Below the pieces are notes generated by a model. That model worked only from the letters and a program-made list of their open reading frames with translations. It was not told the origin of the DNA and ran no database searches. Shown piece after piece: positions 32,307-39,847 of a DNA stretch of 45,105 bases (within the stretch, counting starts at the first letter, position 1; the number at the start of each line of letters is the position of its first letter). This DNA is from a virus, in IMG/VR virus record IMGVR_UViG_3300036851_000459, positions 1 to 45,105 of that record. The stretch is one strand, 5' to 3'. Made by a program: the position numbers and the translations under genes.

Positions 32307-32644
32307 TCCCCGACCTCCGTGGCCAGTTGCTCGAACTCCCGCGCAGCTCGTTCGTTGGCGAAGGCCTTGCGCTGCGCCGCGCGCCGGCGGCGCTCCTCGA
32401 GGACTGGTCCGACCTCGAGCTCGTTCACGAGCGAGACGCTGTTGCGATCGGCGAGCTGCTCGAGCAGGCCGTTGCGTACGAGCCAGCTCTCATCGCCGTC
32501 ATCGCGCAGGTTCTCGAGCACCTGGCGGCGATGGTCCTTCAGCGCGTCCGAGAGCTGGTACTCGGTCTGACCCCGTCGGTGGCGGAAGGCGACGTAGCGC
32601 TTGAGCTCGCGTTCGAGGGAGGACAGGGGATCGTCAGCGCACAT
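32303..32644 (-). CDS. Helical hypothetical protein, 113 aa
   Basis: ATG 32644 is chosen: MCADDPLSSLERELKRYVAF is a clean start, and the gene overlaps the methyltransferase end by 11 bases. It is mostly helical and charged (LKDHRRQVLENLRDDGDESW, EERRRRAAQRKAFANERAAR). No motif recognised. Translational coupling to the methyltransferase is likely. Confidence 0.62.
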   Translation of the reverse strand: MCADDPLSSLERELKRYVAFRHRRGQTEYQLSDALKDHRRQVLENLRDDGDESWLVRNGLLEQLADRNSVSLVNELEVGPVLEERRRRAAQRKAFANERAAREFEQLATEVGE

Positions 32645-34082
32645 CGGGGGCCGCCTCGGCGTTGAACAGCGGGGCATCGCCGACGATCCGAACCCGGGCG
32701 ATCGCCACGTACTCGGGCTCCCGCTCGATGCCGATGAACTCGAACCCCTCGCGGAGGGCGGCGATGCCGGTCGAGCCCGAGCCGACGAACGGATCGAGGA
32801 CGAGACCACCCGGCGGCGTGACCAGGCGGCAGAGCCACTGCATGAGGTCGACAGGCTTGACGGTGGGGAGGTGGTTGCGAGCGGCACGGTTCGTGCCCTC
32901 GGCCTGGAACGTGCCCGGCGACTGCTCACCGCTCGACCAGAGCAGCGGGGCCTCATCCTTGTCGGGCAGGTACTCGCGGATCCCGAGCTCCCGCTCGGCG
33001 CGCGAGGTCTTCGCGGTGTAGAAGAAGCGGGAGGCGCCGCCGGAGTCATTGAATCCCCCGGTGAACCCCCGCGACTCACGGGTGCTGCCGTACACCGGAC
33101 CTGGCCCGATACCATTCGATCCTGGCCCAGCGAACCCGCCGCCGCGTTCCCCACTCTGCTCATCGAGCATCGCCGCCGCCTCGGGGTCGAGGATGACGTT
33201 GGCGGGCCAGCGGCCGAGGTCGGGGTCGAAGCCGCCACCGTCGCCAGGATCGTTGCCGAGCTCGCCGTAGGCCGGACCTTGCGGTGCTCGCCTGGGCGAA
33301 GCTGGGACATCCTTCGTCGTCCCGATCCGCGTGCCATCTACGTTCAGCGCGCCGGTGCCGTGCTGCAAGACGTTCTCGGCGACGGTGCCCGACAGCGGTT
33401 TGCGCGCCAGCACGATCGGCTCGAAGGCCGGCTTGAGAGCGGTGCCCCAGCCTTGCCAGCGTTCGGCGTCGGGGGTAGCAGGGGCGGTTATCGTGGCACC
33501 GTTGTCCTTCCAGCCCTCGGCAGCCCCTACCTCCGGTTGTCGATCTGTCCGCTTGGCGAAGTTCTCCTTGTTCGGTCGAGCCTTCGAGGCATCGAAGCCG
33601 ATGACCTCGCGTTCCGCGCCCGCCGCCTTGTCGATTGCCTTGCTCACGTCGAGCGACTTCGGGAATCCCGAGCCATAGAGCCAGGCGAGGCAGTCGCGGA
33701 TCTCGAACCCGGCGTCTTCGAGGGCGCAGGCGAGCCGATGGTAGGTGCGGGTGCCGCCGAAGGACAGGAGATGGCCGCCGGGCTTGAGCACGCGGAGGGC
33801 TGCGGTGGCCCAGGCGGCGTGCCATGCCTGCGCCGTCCGTCCTGCGTGATAGCGGGGCGTGGGAGGATGACGGTCGAACCCGCGCTTGCCCGAGGGTCGG
33901 CCAGTCACGATCGCGTGTTCGCCACGACCCTCGTCGGTACGCCAGTCTCCGGCGAGCCGATCCCACTCCTTGCCCATGAACTCAAGCCCGTACGGCGGAT
34001 CGGTCACCACGGCGTCGACGCTGGCCTCCTCGAGCTCGGCCATGACCTCGATGCAGTCGCCCTCGATCACGCGCCAGCTCAC
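32634..34082 (-). CDS. DNA methyltransferase (N6-adenine/N4-cytosine, beta-type order)
   Basis: 482 residues from GTG 34082, which overlaps the previous stop (GTGA); a longer frame is a shadow. Motif IV (TDPPYGLEFMGKEWDRL, DPPY at residues 28-31) comes first and the AdoMet-binding motif I (DPFVGSGSTG, 430-439) last, the beta-class order. A ~380-residue target-recognition region lies between. DPPY favours adenine-N6; SPPY would favour cytosine-N4. No restriction partner is seen in this window, so it probably protects phage DNA or regulates. Confidence 0.87.
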   Translation of the reverse strand: MSWRVIEGDCIEVMAELEEASVDAVVTDPPYGLEFMGKEWDRLAGDWRTDEGRGEHAIVTGRPSGKRGFDRHPPTPRYHAGRTAQAWHAAWATAALRVLKPGGHLLSFGGTRTYHRLACALEDAGFEIRDCLAWLYGSGFPKSLDVSKAIDKAAGAEREVIGFDASKARPNKENFAKRTDRQPEVGAAEGWKDNGATITAPATPDAERWQGWGTALKPAFEPIVLARKPLSGTVAENVLQHGTGALNVDGTRIGTTKDVPASPRRAPQGPAYGELGNDPGDGGGFDPDLGRWPANVILDPEAAAMLDEQSGERGGGFAGPGSNGIGPGPVYGSTRESRGFTGGFNDSGGASRFFYTAKTSRAERELGIREYLPDKDEAPLLWSSGEQSPGTFQAEGTNRAARNHLPTVKPVDLMQWLCRLVTPPGGLVLDPFVGSGSTGIAALREGFEFIGIEREPEYVAIARVRIVGDAPLFNAEAAPDVR

Positions 34083-34768
34083 GATTCCTCCGGATTCAGC
34101 CACGAGTCGTCGAGACCGGAGTCGGGCTCGGGGACGCTCGACTTCGCGGCCACCGTCGAGTAGTCGTCTTCCCACCGATCGCCGTTCAGCCAGCCGGCGG
34201 CGTACTTCGTCTTCGTCGGATCGCGGTGCGGATCGTCCCGGTAGCGCTGGGCGCCGGCGATGATGACGCCAGGAGCAGCTCGCTTGATCGCCTTGGCGAA
34301 GGCGCGCTCGGCTGCCTTGCGGTCGCGGCTCGACGGGAAGACCTCCCAGAACTCATCGAACAGCCCATCGGGCACGGCTCCGGGCTTGCCGATAGGTGGC
34401 TCAGGAAGGACGGCCTGACCGTTGGGCGATGGGTCCGAGAACAGGCCCGGAGGAGGGATTTGGCTCGGGCTCGGGCGGTTGATCCGCTGATGCTGGTGGA
34501 AGTCGACGATCTCGATGCAGCCCCGGCCTAGCGCCTCGTACCGAACGATCCGTCCGTTGGAGGCGAGCTCATCCAGCAGCGCGCCGATGTTGACCTTGTC
34601 CTGCTCATCGAACGCGAGCCCGCGGATTCTCGAGGCCTGGTCATAGAGTCGACCTTCATCATCGGCCTGGGTCCACAGCGAGATGAACAGCAGCCGCGCG
34701 GGCAGCGAGAGCACCATGATGCTCGGGTGCGTGAAGTAGTCAGGCTTGATTGACCTAATCCGCGCCAT
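34079..34768 (-). CDS. Phage replication protein (DnaD/replisome-organiser type)
   Basis: 229 residues. The N-terminus MARIRSIKPDYFTHPSIMVL followed by SLPARLLFISLWTQADDEGR is a typical winged-helix start of phage replisome organisers. VDFHQHQRINRPSPSQIPPP is the usual linker. The C-terminal ~90 residues (DEFWEVFPSSRDRKAAERAF, then WLNGDRW) resemble the helical domain that recruits helicase. It probably helps open the origin and load helicase, which itself is not encoded here. It overlaps the methyltransferase by four bases. Confidence 0.8.
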   Translation of the reverse strand: MARIRSIKPDYFTHPSIMVLSLPARLLFISLWTQADDEGRLYDQASRIRGLAFDEQDKVNIGALLDELASNGRIVRYEALGRGCIEIVDFHQHQRINRPSPSQIPPPGLFSDPSPNGQAVLPEPPIGKPGAVPDGLFDEFWEVFPSSRDRKAAERAFAKAIKRAAPGVIIAGAQRYRDDPHRDPTKTKYAAGWLNGDRWEDDYSTVAAKSSVPEPDSGLDDSWLNPEES

Positions 34769-34872
34769 CAGAGCGCGTACCTCCCGACGAGCCAGAGCGC
34801 CATCCAGAAGGCCGAGCCCAGGAGGACGCCGATCACCACGCCTCTCGCCGGCGCCAGCGGGTCATCGCTCAT
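34768..34872 (-). CDS. Tiny membrane protein, 34 aa
   Basis: 34 residues, with GVVIGVLLGSAFWMALWLVG as a single hydrophobic segment (residues ~11-30). It starts inside the end of the preceding gene and its stop overlaps the next start (TGATG). It is one of three tiny membrane proteins in a row. Role unknown. Confidence 0.6.
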   Translation of the reverse strand: MSDDPLAPARGVVIGVLLGSAFWMALWLVGRYAL

Positions 34873-35015
34873 CGCTGCGTCAAGTCCCCGCGCTTGAGCC
34901 AACGCCACGCGCGATCAATCTGACGCTGCTGCTCCTGCCGAACGCCGTAGGCGATCCCGCAGACCCAGCCGATCGCGAGCCCGACGAACAGGCCGAAGAA
35001 GATGGCCCAGATCAC
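34869..35015 (-). CDS. Tiny membrane protein with amphipathic tail, 48 aa
   Basis: 48 residues from GTG 35015, overlapping the upstream stop (GTGA). WAIFFGLFVGLAIGWVCGIA is the membrane segment; RQEQQRQIDRAWRWLKRGD is a charged cytosolic helix. The ORF is open upstream, but that part is a shadow. Part of the three-gene membrane mini-cluster. Confidence 0.6.
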   Translation of the reverse strand: MIWAIFFGLFVGLAIGWVCGIAYGVRQEQQRQIDRAWRWLKRGDLTQR

Positions 35016-35161
35016 GAGATGATTCCCTCCTCGATCGCGCGCCGCGCGAGCTCGTCCGCGACCGATGCCTGCGTCAGCGCCACCGCGACGAGCGCGACGA
35101 CCAGGAGCGCGAGCACCAGCGCCCAGATCGGGATGACGATCTCCCCCCGTCGAACCTGCAT
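35012..35161 (-). CDS. Tiny membrane protein, 49 aa
   Basis: 49 residues: a short basic start (MQVRRGEIVIP), a strong hydrophobic segment (WALVLALLVVALVAVALTQ) and a charged end (DELARRAIEEGIIS). ATG 35161 lies two bases beyond the end of the gp3-like gene. The end overlaps the next start by four bases. Function unknown. Confidence 0.6.
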   Translation of the reverse strand: MQVRRGEIVIPIWALVLALLVVALVAVALTQASVADELARRAIEEGIIS

Positions 35162-35163
35162 GC

Positions 35164-36447
35164 CTATCCCCCTCCTCCTCGTTCACCGTCCAGGTATGCC
35201 TTGATGACCTGCGAGAGCTGTCCCTTCGTGAGCTCGTGGGATGCGCGGAGGCCCGCATCGGCCCAGAGTTTGCGTGCGACCTTCAGCGCGGTGCCGGCCT
35301 TGAGGCCAGCCCGCGCAGCGCGCTCCCAAGCCTCTGCAGGTGCTGGCGAGTCGAGGTCGGGGTCGCCGGTGAGGCCTCGACTGTCGAAGCTGGGGCCTTC
35401 GGGGATCGCGGGGCCGGTCGCCTCCTTGGCCGAACGCCTTCTCGCCGCGGCAGTAGACGGGTCCGGCCCCGTGCTCGATTCCTCATCCCCTCGCCCGTCG
35501 ACAGGTCCGGGGACATCTTCAGGCTCCGCGTCGGAGGCCTCGTCCAGACCACCAGCCTTGGCCTCCGACGCTTCACCCTGGTCCGTCTCAGAGTTCTCAC
35601 CGTTTCCCCCCGGAGCCGGTTCCCCCTCCTCCTCGGACCCAGCCTCGAGCTCGCGCGCGCCCGAGACACTCGGCAGCTCTCGGCCGGCGTCGTGCAGCGC
35701 GGTCTGCACGGCCGCGAGGAGCGCCTGGTTCGGCTCCATCTGCAGGCCCTGCAGCATCGCGATCGCGTCGCCGGCGACCGAGAGCGAGACCAGTCGCTTC
35801 GTCGCCTTCTTCCGCTTGCCCTTCTCGACGTAGGTGATCTCCCGCGGCGCGAGCACCGCGCGGATCGGGACGTGGTTCATGCGACCCTGGGCCGCGTGGG
35901 AGATGAAGTTGACCTGGTCGTGCAGATCGTCCGCCGCGATCTTCGAGCCGGTGTTCAGCTCCCAGAGACCGAGGCCGGTCTGGGGCATCAGGAACCGGAG
36001 CCTGCTCTCGACCGCGCACTCCATGACTTCGGTCGCCTGGCAGATGCAGGCCGTGATCTCACCCTCTCGGCTGCCGTCCTCCTCGTCCACCGTGTAGACG
36101 GTCGCCTCGTACCCATCGCAGATCCTCTCGAGGCCGGAGCGGCGCCAGAGCATGTAGTCCTGGCGCAGGTTGCCGTCGACCTCCGGGAAGGCGAACAGAG
36201 CCGTGAAGGCGTCGCTCTTGGAGATCAGGCGCCAGGTATCGGCGCCGGCGCCCTGGGCCTTGTAGCCCTCGATCGAGCCGCCGAAATCGGAAGCCAGCGG
36301 CTCGAGGCGCTGGCGATCGACGGACGTGAACACGAACGTCTCGCTCGGGACCGGGTACTTCCCGTTGTAGGTCCCGAGCCGGATGTGACCCAGGAGCAGC
36401 GCGCGCGCGTTTACATCGCGGTCCTCGCGGTCGCGAAGGGGGCTCAT
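35164..36447 (-). CDS. phiC31 gp3-like protein (recombination directionality factor family)
   Basis: 427 residues from ATG 36447 (overlap with the previous stop, and GGGGAAG upstream). Residues ~15-220 follow the family I know from gp3 of phiC31 and relatives: HIRLGTYNGKYPVPSETFVF, ASDFGGSIEGYKAQGAGADT, LWRRSGLERICDGYE, LRFLMPQTGLGLWELNTGSK. The last ~180 residues are an acidic Glu/Gly/Pro linker and a basic helical tail. In serine-integrase phages such proteins switch integration to excision. Here the only recombinase seen is a tyrosine type, so the protein may have a different job in recombination or replication. Confidence 0.75.
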   Translation of the reverse strand: MSPLRDREDRDVNARALLLGHIRLGTYNGKYPVPSETFVFTSVDRQRLEPLASDFGGSIEGYKAQGAGADTWRLISKSDAFTALFAFPEVDGNLRQDYMLWRRSGLERICDGYEATVYTVDEEDGSREGEITACICQATEVMECAVESRLRFLMPQTGLGLWELNTGSKIAADDLHDQVNFISHAAQGRMNHVPIRAVLAPREITYVEKGKRKKATKRLVSLSVAGDAIAMLQGLQMEPNQALLAAVQTALHDAGRELPSVSGARELEAGSEEEGEPAPGGNGENSETDQGEASEAKAGGLDEASDAEPEDVPGPVDGRGDEESSTGPDPSTAAARRRSAKEATGPAIPEGPSFDSRGLTGDPDLDSPAPAEAWERAARAGLKAGTALKVARKLWADAGLRASHELTKGQLSQVIKAYLDGERGGGG

Positions 36448-36728
36448 CGGTGCTTCCCCTTCCAGTCGGCGGCCGCGGGACACGTGGCGTGGTGATCGGT
36501 GTAGACGTCGACCACGATTGCTCTCGCGCTGGATGTCTGGACGAGCGCGGAAGGCTCGATGAGGTAGCCATCGACGAGGGTTGGGCCTCCCTCATCGCCC
36601 TCGGAGAACTCGTGGAAGGACATCACGACGACACCCTTCGCGGGTTTCGCGTCCAGAATCATCGACCTCCCGGTCTTCTCCGAGCGCACGAAGACGATCT
36701 CGGCCTGGCAAGAGCGACAGGCACTCAC
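36444..36728 (-). CDS. Zinc-ribbon-like hypothetical protein, 94 aa
   Basis: GTG 36728 overlaps the nuclease stop (GTGA). C-x2-C near the start (ACRSCQAEIVFV), then KTGRSMILDAKPAKGV, and a late DHHATCPAAADWKGK. This CxxC...H-x3-C arrangement is common in small phage proteins next to recombination genes and should bind zinc. It is coupled to the gp3-like gene downstream. Role not assigned. Confidence 0.7.
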   Translation of the reverse strand: MSACRSCQAEIVFVRSEKTGRSMILDAKPAKGVVVMSFHEFSEGDEGGPTLVDGYLIEPSALVQTSSARAIVVDVYTDHHATCPAAADWKGKHR

Positions 36729-37798
36729 GCCTTCGCTCCTTCCGCGATCGCGACCGAGCGCTCGAGCAGGTCGAGCAGTGTCGAGCCGCAGCACCCGTCG
36801 CCGGACGGGTTCGGGTAGGGGCAATACTTCTGCTGGTCGTAGCCGACCTCGCCGGTCGCGCAGGTGCAGGGCGGGACCTTGCGCGCCTTCCAGGCCTCGT
36901 TCAGGACGTCGACCCGGTCCTCGGCCATGCGGGCCTCGACATCGGAGGCCTCGAACCGCAGCGGGCGGACGTTGTCACGACCGACGACCACGATCTCAAA
37001 CCGATCGAGCGGGACCAGGAGCTGCTCCGGGTGGCGCTGCGCCATCAGCCAGTAGGCGCCGGCCTGGCAGCGGTAATCGAACCGGGGGCCCTCGTCGTAC
37101 ATGCGCCGGATGCCCCAGCTTGAGGTCGATTTCATCTCGGTCCCCGTGATCGGGATCGGGCCCTCGACGTACTCGGCGATCTTCTCGCGCACGGTCTGGA
37201 CGGCCCAGCGGTACGGCGCCGACCAGTAGCGAGAGCGCTCGGGCAAGGTGTTGGAGACCAGCCCGCCCCAGACGAAGTCGACGTGACCGACGAGCTCGAG
37301 TTCGGGGTCAGAGAGCTTGGCGCCCTTCTCGATCAGCAGGCCGGCGCGCTCGATCCTCTCGGCGACATGCTGCTCGATGTCACGCCCCCAGGCGAACCGG
37401 CGCTCTTTGTCGGCCGCGTCGGCGTCGGTCTCGACGCGGGTCTCCGGGATCGCCGAGCGCCAGAGGTACTGCCGGCGAAGGCATTGGCCGAGGTTGCTCG
37501 GGCGCCAGAGCCCGCGGTCACCTTCGACCAGTGGCGTGTCGTTCAGGCCCATGAGTTGCGACCAGACGCGATCGTGAACGTCCATGATCGTGCCGACCCC
37601 GAAGGCCTTGGAGGAGACGAAGCCCTTGCAGCCGCACATCCACGGTTCGGCCTTCTCGATGTAGCCCTGGTCCACCGTGAACGTGAACGAGGTCAGGCCG
37701 CCGTTGCAGATCCCGCCCTGATCGTCGTGGGTGTAGGAGTAATGGCCGCAGCGGGTGCAGAGCTTGTCGATCTTCCGCCGGCCCTGGGTCGCAGGCAT
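36725..37798 (-). CDS. Cas4/RecB-type PD-(D/E)XK nuclease with Cys clusters
   Basis: 357 residues. The nuclease core is readable: D174 in GHVDFVWGG, E221-x-K223 in GTEMKSTSSWGI, and the QxxxY helix at Q245/Y249 in CQAGAYWLMAQ. C106 (NLGQCLRRQYLW) and C311, C313, C326 and C336/337 near the C-terminus match the Cys positions of a Cas4-like Fe-S nuclease. An N-terminal zinc ribbon (LCTRCGHYSYTH, C31, then WMCGCKGF) is an extra. It should degrade DNA ends, as an exonuclease partner in phage recombination. No cas genes or CRISPR arrays are nearby, so immunity is not implied. Confidence 0.82.
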   Translation of the reverse strand: MPATQGRRKIDKLCTRCGHYSYTHDDQGGICNGGLTSFTFTVDQGYIEKAEPWMCGCKGFVSSKAFGVGTIMDVHDRVWSQLMGLNDTPLVEGDRGLWRPSNLGQCLRRQYLWRSAIPETRVETDADAADKERRFAWGRDIEQHVAERIERAGLLIEKGAKLSDPELELVGHVDFVWGGLVSNTLPERSRYWSAPYRWAVQTVREKIAEYVEGPIPITGTEMKSTSSWGIRRMYDEGPRFDYRCQAGAYWLMAQRHPEQLLVPLDRFEIVVVGRDNVRPLRFEASDVEARMAEDRVDVLNEAWKARKVPPCTCATGEVGYDQQKYCPYPNPSGDGCCGSTLLDLLERSVAIAEGAKA

Positions 37799-37935
37799 CA
37801 GCGGCCTTTCCAGCCGTCAGTGGCTTTCCAGACCGTGACCGTGACGTCCGACCGCAGCAGCCAGCCGATCGCCAGCCAGGCCAGCGCGCGCCGGAGCTCT
37901 CCCCTCCGGCTCAGGTGGATCATCGTGCTCATCAT
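37798..37935 (-). CDS. Tiny possibly membrane-bound protein, 45 aa
   Basis: 45 residues (44 if the second ATG at 37932 is used). It has a basic start, LAWLAIGWLL as a weak hydrophobic stretch, and VTVTVWKATDGWKGR at the end. Its stop overlaps the nuclease start by one base, and its start overlaps the previous stop. It fills the gap exactly. No family recognised. Confidence 0.55.
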   Translation of the reverse strand: MMSTMIHLSRRGELRRALAWLAIGWLLRSDVTVTVWKATDGWKGR

Positions 37936-38240
37936 CAGTAGGCCCGCCGATAGGAGCAGTGGAGGTTGCGAGGCCTACGGTTGCCCCAGTTGCCCGCGTC
38001 GCTGGTCGTCCAGGTGTAGCCGATGTAGGAGGCGAGCGGCCAATTCGTCGTCCAGCGAACCCCGCCGGCGTACCAGGAGCATCGCGTCCTGATCGGAAAG
38101 GGCCGATCATTGTCGGCCCAGACGATCCAGCCATGCCTGGCCGTCCATCGGCTGCCGTACGCCGGCCAAGCCGAGGCATTCGGCACCAGGCCCACGAGCA
38201 GCAGCCCGACGATGGCTAGCACCAGCATCAGGCGTTTCAT
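37935..38240 (-). CDS. Secreted Trp/Tyr-rich protein, 101 aa
   Basis: ATG 38240 (the longer frame is a shadow). A Sec signal (MKRLMLVLAIVGLLLVGLVP, then NASA before the cleavage) leads to a Trp- and Tyr-rich mature part (WPAYGSRWTARHGWIVWADN, ... TCSWYAGGVRW). Two Cys could form a disulfide. It is the middle of a block of secreted proteins on this strand. It may interact with the wall or act in superinfection exclusion; the sequence does not settle this. Confidence 0.7.
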   Translation of the reverse strand: MKRLMLVLAIVGLLLVGLVPNASAWPAYGSRWTARHGWIVWADNDRPFPIRTRCSWYAGGVRWTTNWPLASYIGYTWTTSDAGNWGNRRPRNLHCSYRRAY

Positions 38241-38881
38241 CGGTTCAGCACCGGAGGCAGGATCCGGTCGTGGAGCACCCCGTTCAGGTACACGAACAGG
38301 AAGGCTCCTCGGTGGACCTTGTAGTGGTCGATCACCAGCGTCTGATCGCAGGCCAGCGTGACTCGGAAGACCTTCGTGTCTACTCCCGTGTCTGAGTGCT
38401 GCGCCCGCTGGACCCCGCCCTTGACCTTCCACCGGCCCGGTCCTTCGAGCGTGATGTCGATCTGCGGATCCCCGTACCAGCGGCTGAACGTCACGCTCGG
38501 CTCACAAGCCGCGGGTGGCGGTGGTGGCACCGTGGTCGTTGGCGGTTCGGTCGGTGTCGGCGGAGGTTCCGTGGTGGTGGGTGGACACTCGTCCTGATCG
38601 CACGGCGGCGGATCGGTCGGCGGTGGCTCGGTCGGCGTGGGTGGCGGTGATGAGATGCAGTGGTGCTCGTTCACTCCGCCTTCGTTGCCATGTTCCTCGC
38701 AGTCCTGCCCGTTCTCGTTCGGATCTGGGACGCAGGTCTGCCCGCTGTTGCCGTGCTCACACTCGCCCTGTCCCGGAGGCCCTCCGGTCGGAGGATCCGC
38801 GGCCGCAGCCACGACCCCGAACAGTCCGAGCGTGCCGGCCAGCATCAGAGCCAGCCCGACCCTCGTGTAGTTCTTCCTCAT
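38237..38881 (-). CDS. Secreted Pro/Thr-rich protein with C-terminal beta domain, 214 aa
   Basis: ATG 38881. Signal MRKNYTRVGLALMLAGTLGL, cleaved near VVAAAA. Residues ~30-80 hold Cys/His/Asn-rich repeats (CEHGNSGQTC, CEEHGNEGGVNEHHC), then a Pro/Thr stalk (PTEPPPTDPPP, TPTEPPTTTVPPP) and a C-terminal beta domain (VTFSRWYGDPQIDITL, TLVIDHYKVHRGAFLFVYLN). The stalk suggests wall spanning. It overlaps the next secreted gene by four bases. No family recognised. Confidence 0.7.
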   Translation of the reverse strand: MRKNYTRVGLALMLAGTLGLFGVVAAAADPPTGGPPGQGECEHGNSGQTCVPDPNENGQDCEEHGNEGGVNEHHCISSPPPTPTEPPPTDPPPCDQDECPPTTTEPPPTPTEPPTTTVPPPPPAACEPSVTFSRWYGDPQIDITLEGPGRWKVKGGVQRAQHSDTGVDTKVFRVTLACDQTLVIDHYKVHRGAFLFVYLNGVLHDRILPPVLNR

Positions 38882-38894
38882 CTCGTTCCTTCCG

Positions 38895-39122
38895 TCAGGG
38901 GCGCCAGACGCCCTCGTCGTAGGCCCGGTCCGAACGCTCGAGCTCGTCGGCCAGATCCTCCGGTGGCTCCGGGTAGGGAGCTGCCTCGACATCTGCAGCC
39001 GTCGCGAACGGCGCGTGCGGGTATGGGTGGTGGATCGGCCGGCCGCACGTTCGCAGCCGGACGTTCACCGTCAAGAAGTCCGCCCCGCAGGGCTCGAAGC
39101 CTCGATCCAGGAGTTCGTTCAA
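38895..39122 (-). CDS. Hypothetical protein, 75 aa
   Basis: The start at TTG 39122 is chosen because GGAGGG lies nine bases upstream; the frame is open further but crosses a strong hairpin. The protein has two Cys (GFEPCGADFL, LRTCGRPIHH), a His/Pro-rich middle and an acidic end. No family recognised; the start is the least sure part. Confidence 0.5.
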   Translation of the reverse strand: MNELLDRGFEPCGADFLTVNVRLRTCGRPIHHPYPHAPFATAADVEAAPYPEPPEDLADELERSDRAYDEGVWRP

Positions 39123-39184
39123 CTTGAACTTCCCTCCTTCCTGCCGTAGGCTCCAAGCCGAGGAGCCTTCTCCGGCATCTCGTT

Positions 39185-39214
39185 GGGAGCCTCCCGTTCG
39201 CGCGGGAGGCTCTC
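39185..39214. terminator. Strong GC hairpin within the early operon
   Basis: GAGCCTCCCG (39187-39196) pairs perfectly with CGGGAGGCTC (39203-39212) around a six-base TTCGCG loop, and the flanking bases extend the stem. No T-run follows in either direction, so it is not a classical factor-independent terminator. It lies between two early genes, about 0.65 kb from the leftward promoter, where an attenuator or antitermination site is expected. A shorter stem (AGGCTC...GAGCCT) sits near 39150. Confidence 0.55.
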
Positions 39215-39219
39215 GCCAT

Positions 39220-39456
39220 TCACGGTCGTCGGCGCGCCTCATCGCGCGCCCGCTTGAACACCGTCGCGACCTCGGACATCTCTGAGGGCGTGAGGCCTCC
39301 GGAGGCCGTGAGCGACCGATCGATGCTCGCGGCCGAGACCTTCTCGACGCCGGTCAGGAACGACCCAGGCGTCTCGCAGACCGGGCAGAGCTCGCCGCCG
39401 TGGCCGGGCCCCATCCGGATCTGCTTGCGGCAGCGGTTGCAGCGGTAGACGGTCAC
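39220..39456 (-). CDS. Zinc-ribbon protein, 78 aa
   Basis: GTG 39456 overlaps the stop of the upstream gene. C-x2-C (YRCNRCRKQIRM) and C-x2-C (LCPVCETPGSF) form a rubredoxin/zinc-ribbon pair in the first 30 residues. The rest is a helical stretch (LTPSEMSEVATVFKRARDEA). It is the third gene of the leftward early operon. A regulator or adaptor role is possible. Confidence 0.7.
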   Translation of the reverse strand: MTVYRCNRCRKQIRMGPGHGGELCPVCETPGSFLTGVEKVSAASIDRSLTASGGLTPSEMSEVATVFKRARDEARRRP

Positions 39457-39680
39457 TTGACCTCCCGCACGTCGTCCGGGGCCCGATACACGATCTCCGG
39501 CTCCCAGCCGTGGCTCACCTGGTTCGCGGTCGCGAGCAGCTTCAGCCCGTCCCAGATCGTCGCGAAGGCGTCGGTGGTTGCGACGAGGTAGCCGACGACG
39601 TACTCACCATCACGGAGCTGCCAGACGCCCTCATCACCGTCCTGCGGTTGGGAGAGCTGCACCAACGTGAGGTCGTACAT
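39453..39680 (-). CDS. Hypothetical early protein, 75 aa
   Basis: ATG 39680 shares bases with the stop of the HTH gene. The protein is mixed (YDLTLVQLSQPQDGDEGVWQ, GYLVATTDAFATIWDGLKLL). It is the second early gene and translationally coupled to the first. No motif recognised. Confidence 0.65.
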   Translation of the reverse strand: MYDLTLVQLSQPQDGDEGVWQLRDGEYVVGYLVATTDAFATIWDGLKLLATANQVSHGWEPEIVYRAPDDVREVK

Positions 39681-39838
39681 CAGGAGGCCCGCTTCCCGTT
39701 CAGGTTCAGCGCCTTCAGGTGCCTGTAGACGGCCTGCGTGCTGATCCGAAGCGCGTCCGCGATCTGCCGCGGCGTGAGCCCAGACGTTGTCAACTCCCGA
39801 ACCCGCTTCCGGGTCGCCGACTCAGGTTGCCTAGTCAT
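39680..39838 (-). CDS. Small HTH protein, first gene of the leftward early operon, 52 aa
   Basis: 52 residues: TRKRVRELTTSGLTPRQIA, then DALRISTQAVYRHLKALNLN. GLTPRQIADALRISTQAVYR is a helix-turn-helix. It starts three bases after the predicted transcript start, so the mRNA would be nearly leaderless. Its place, opposite the repressor across a shared operator, is that of a Cro-type regulator; this is inference. Confidence 0.75.
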   Translation of the reverse strand: MTRQPESATRKRVRELTTSGLTPRQIADALRISTQAVYRHLKALNLNGKRAS

Positions 39839-39847
39839 CGTGGCCAC

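Noticed and set aside
32601-34163. 520-codon plus-strand ORF over the DNA methyltransferase
   Set aside because: The methyltransferase motifs on the minus strand are decisive; the plus frame has none.
35236-36495. 419-codon plus-strand ORF over the gp3-like gene
   Set aside because: No motif, wrong strand for the operon, Arg/Leu-rich shadow.
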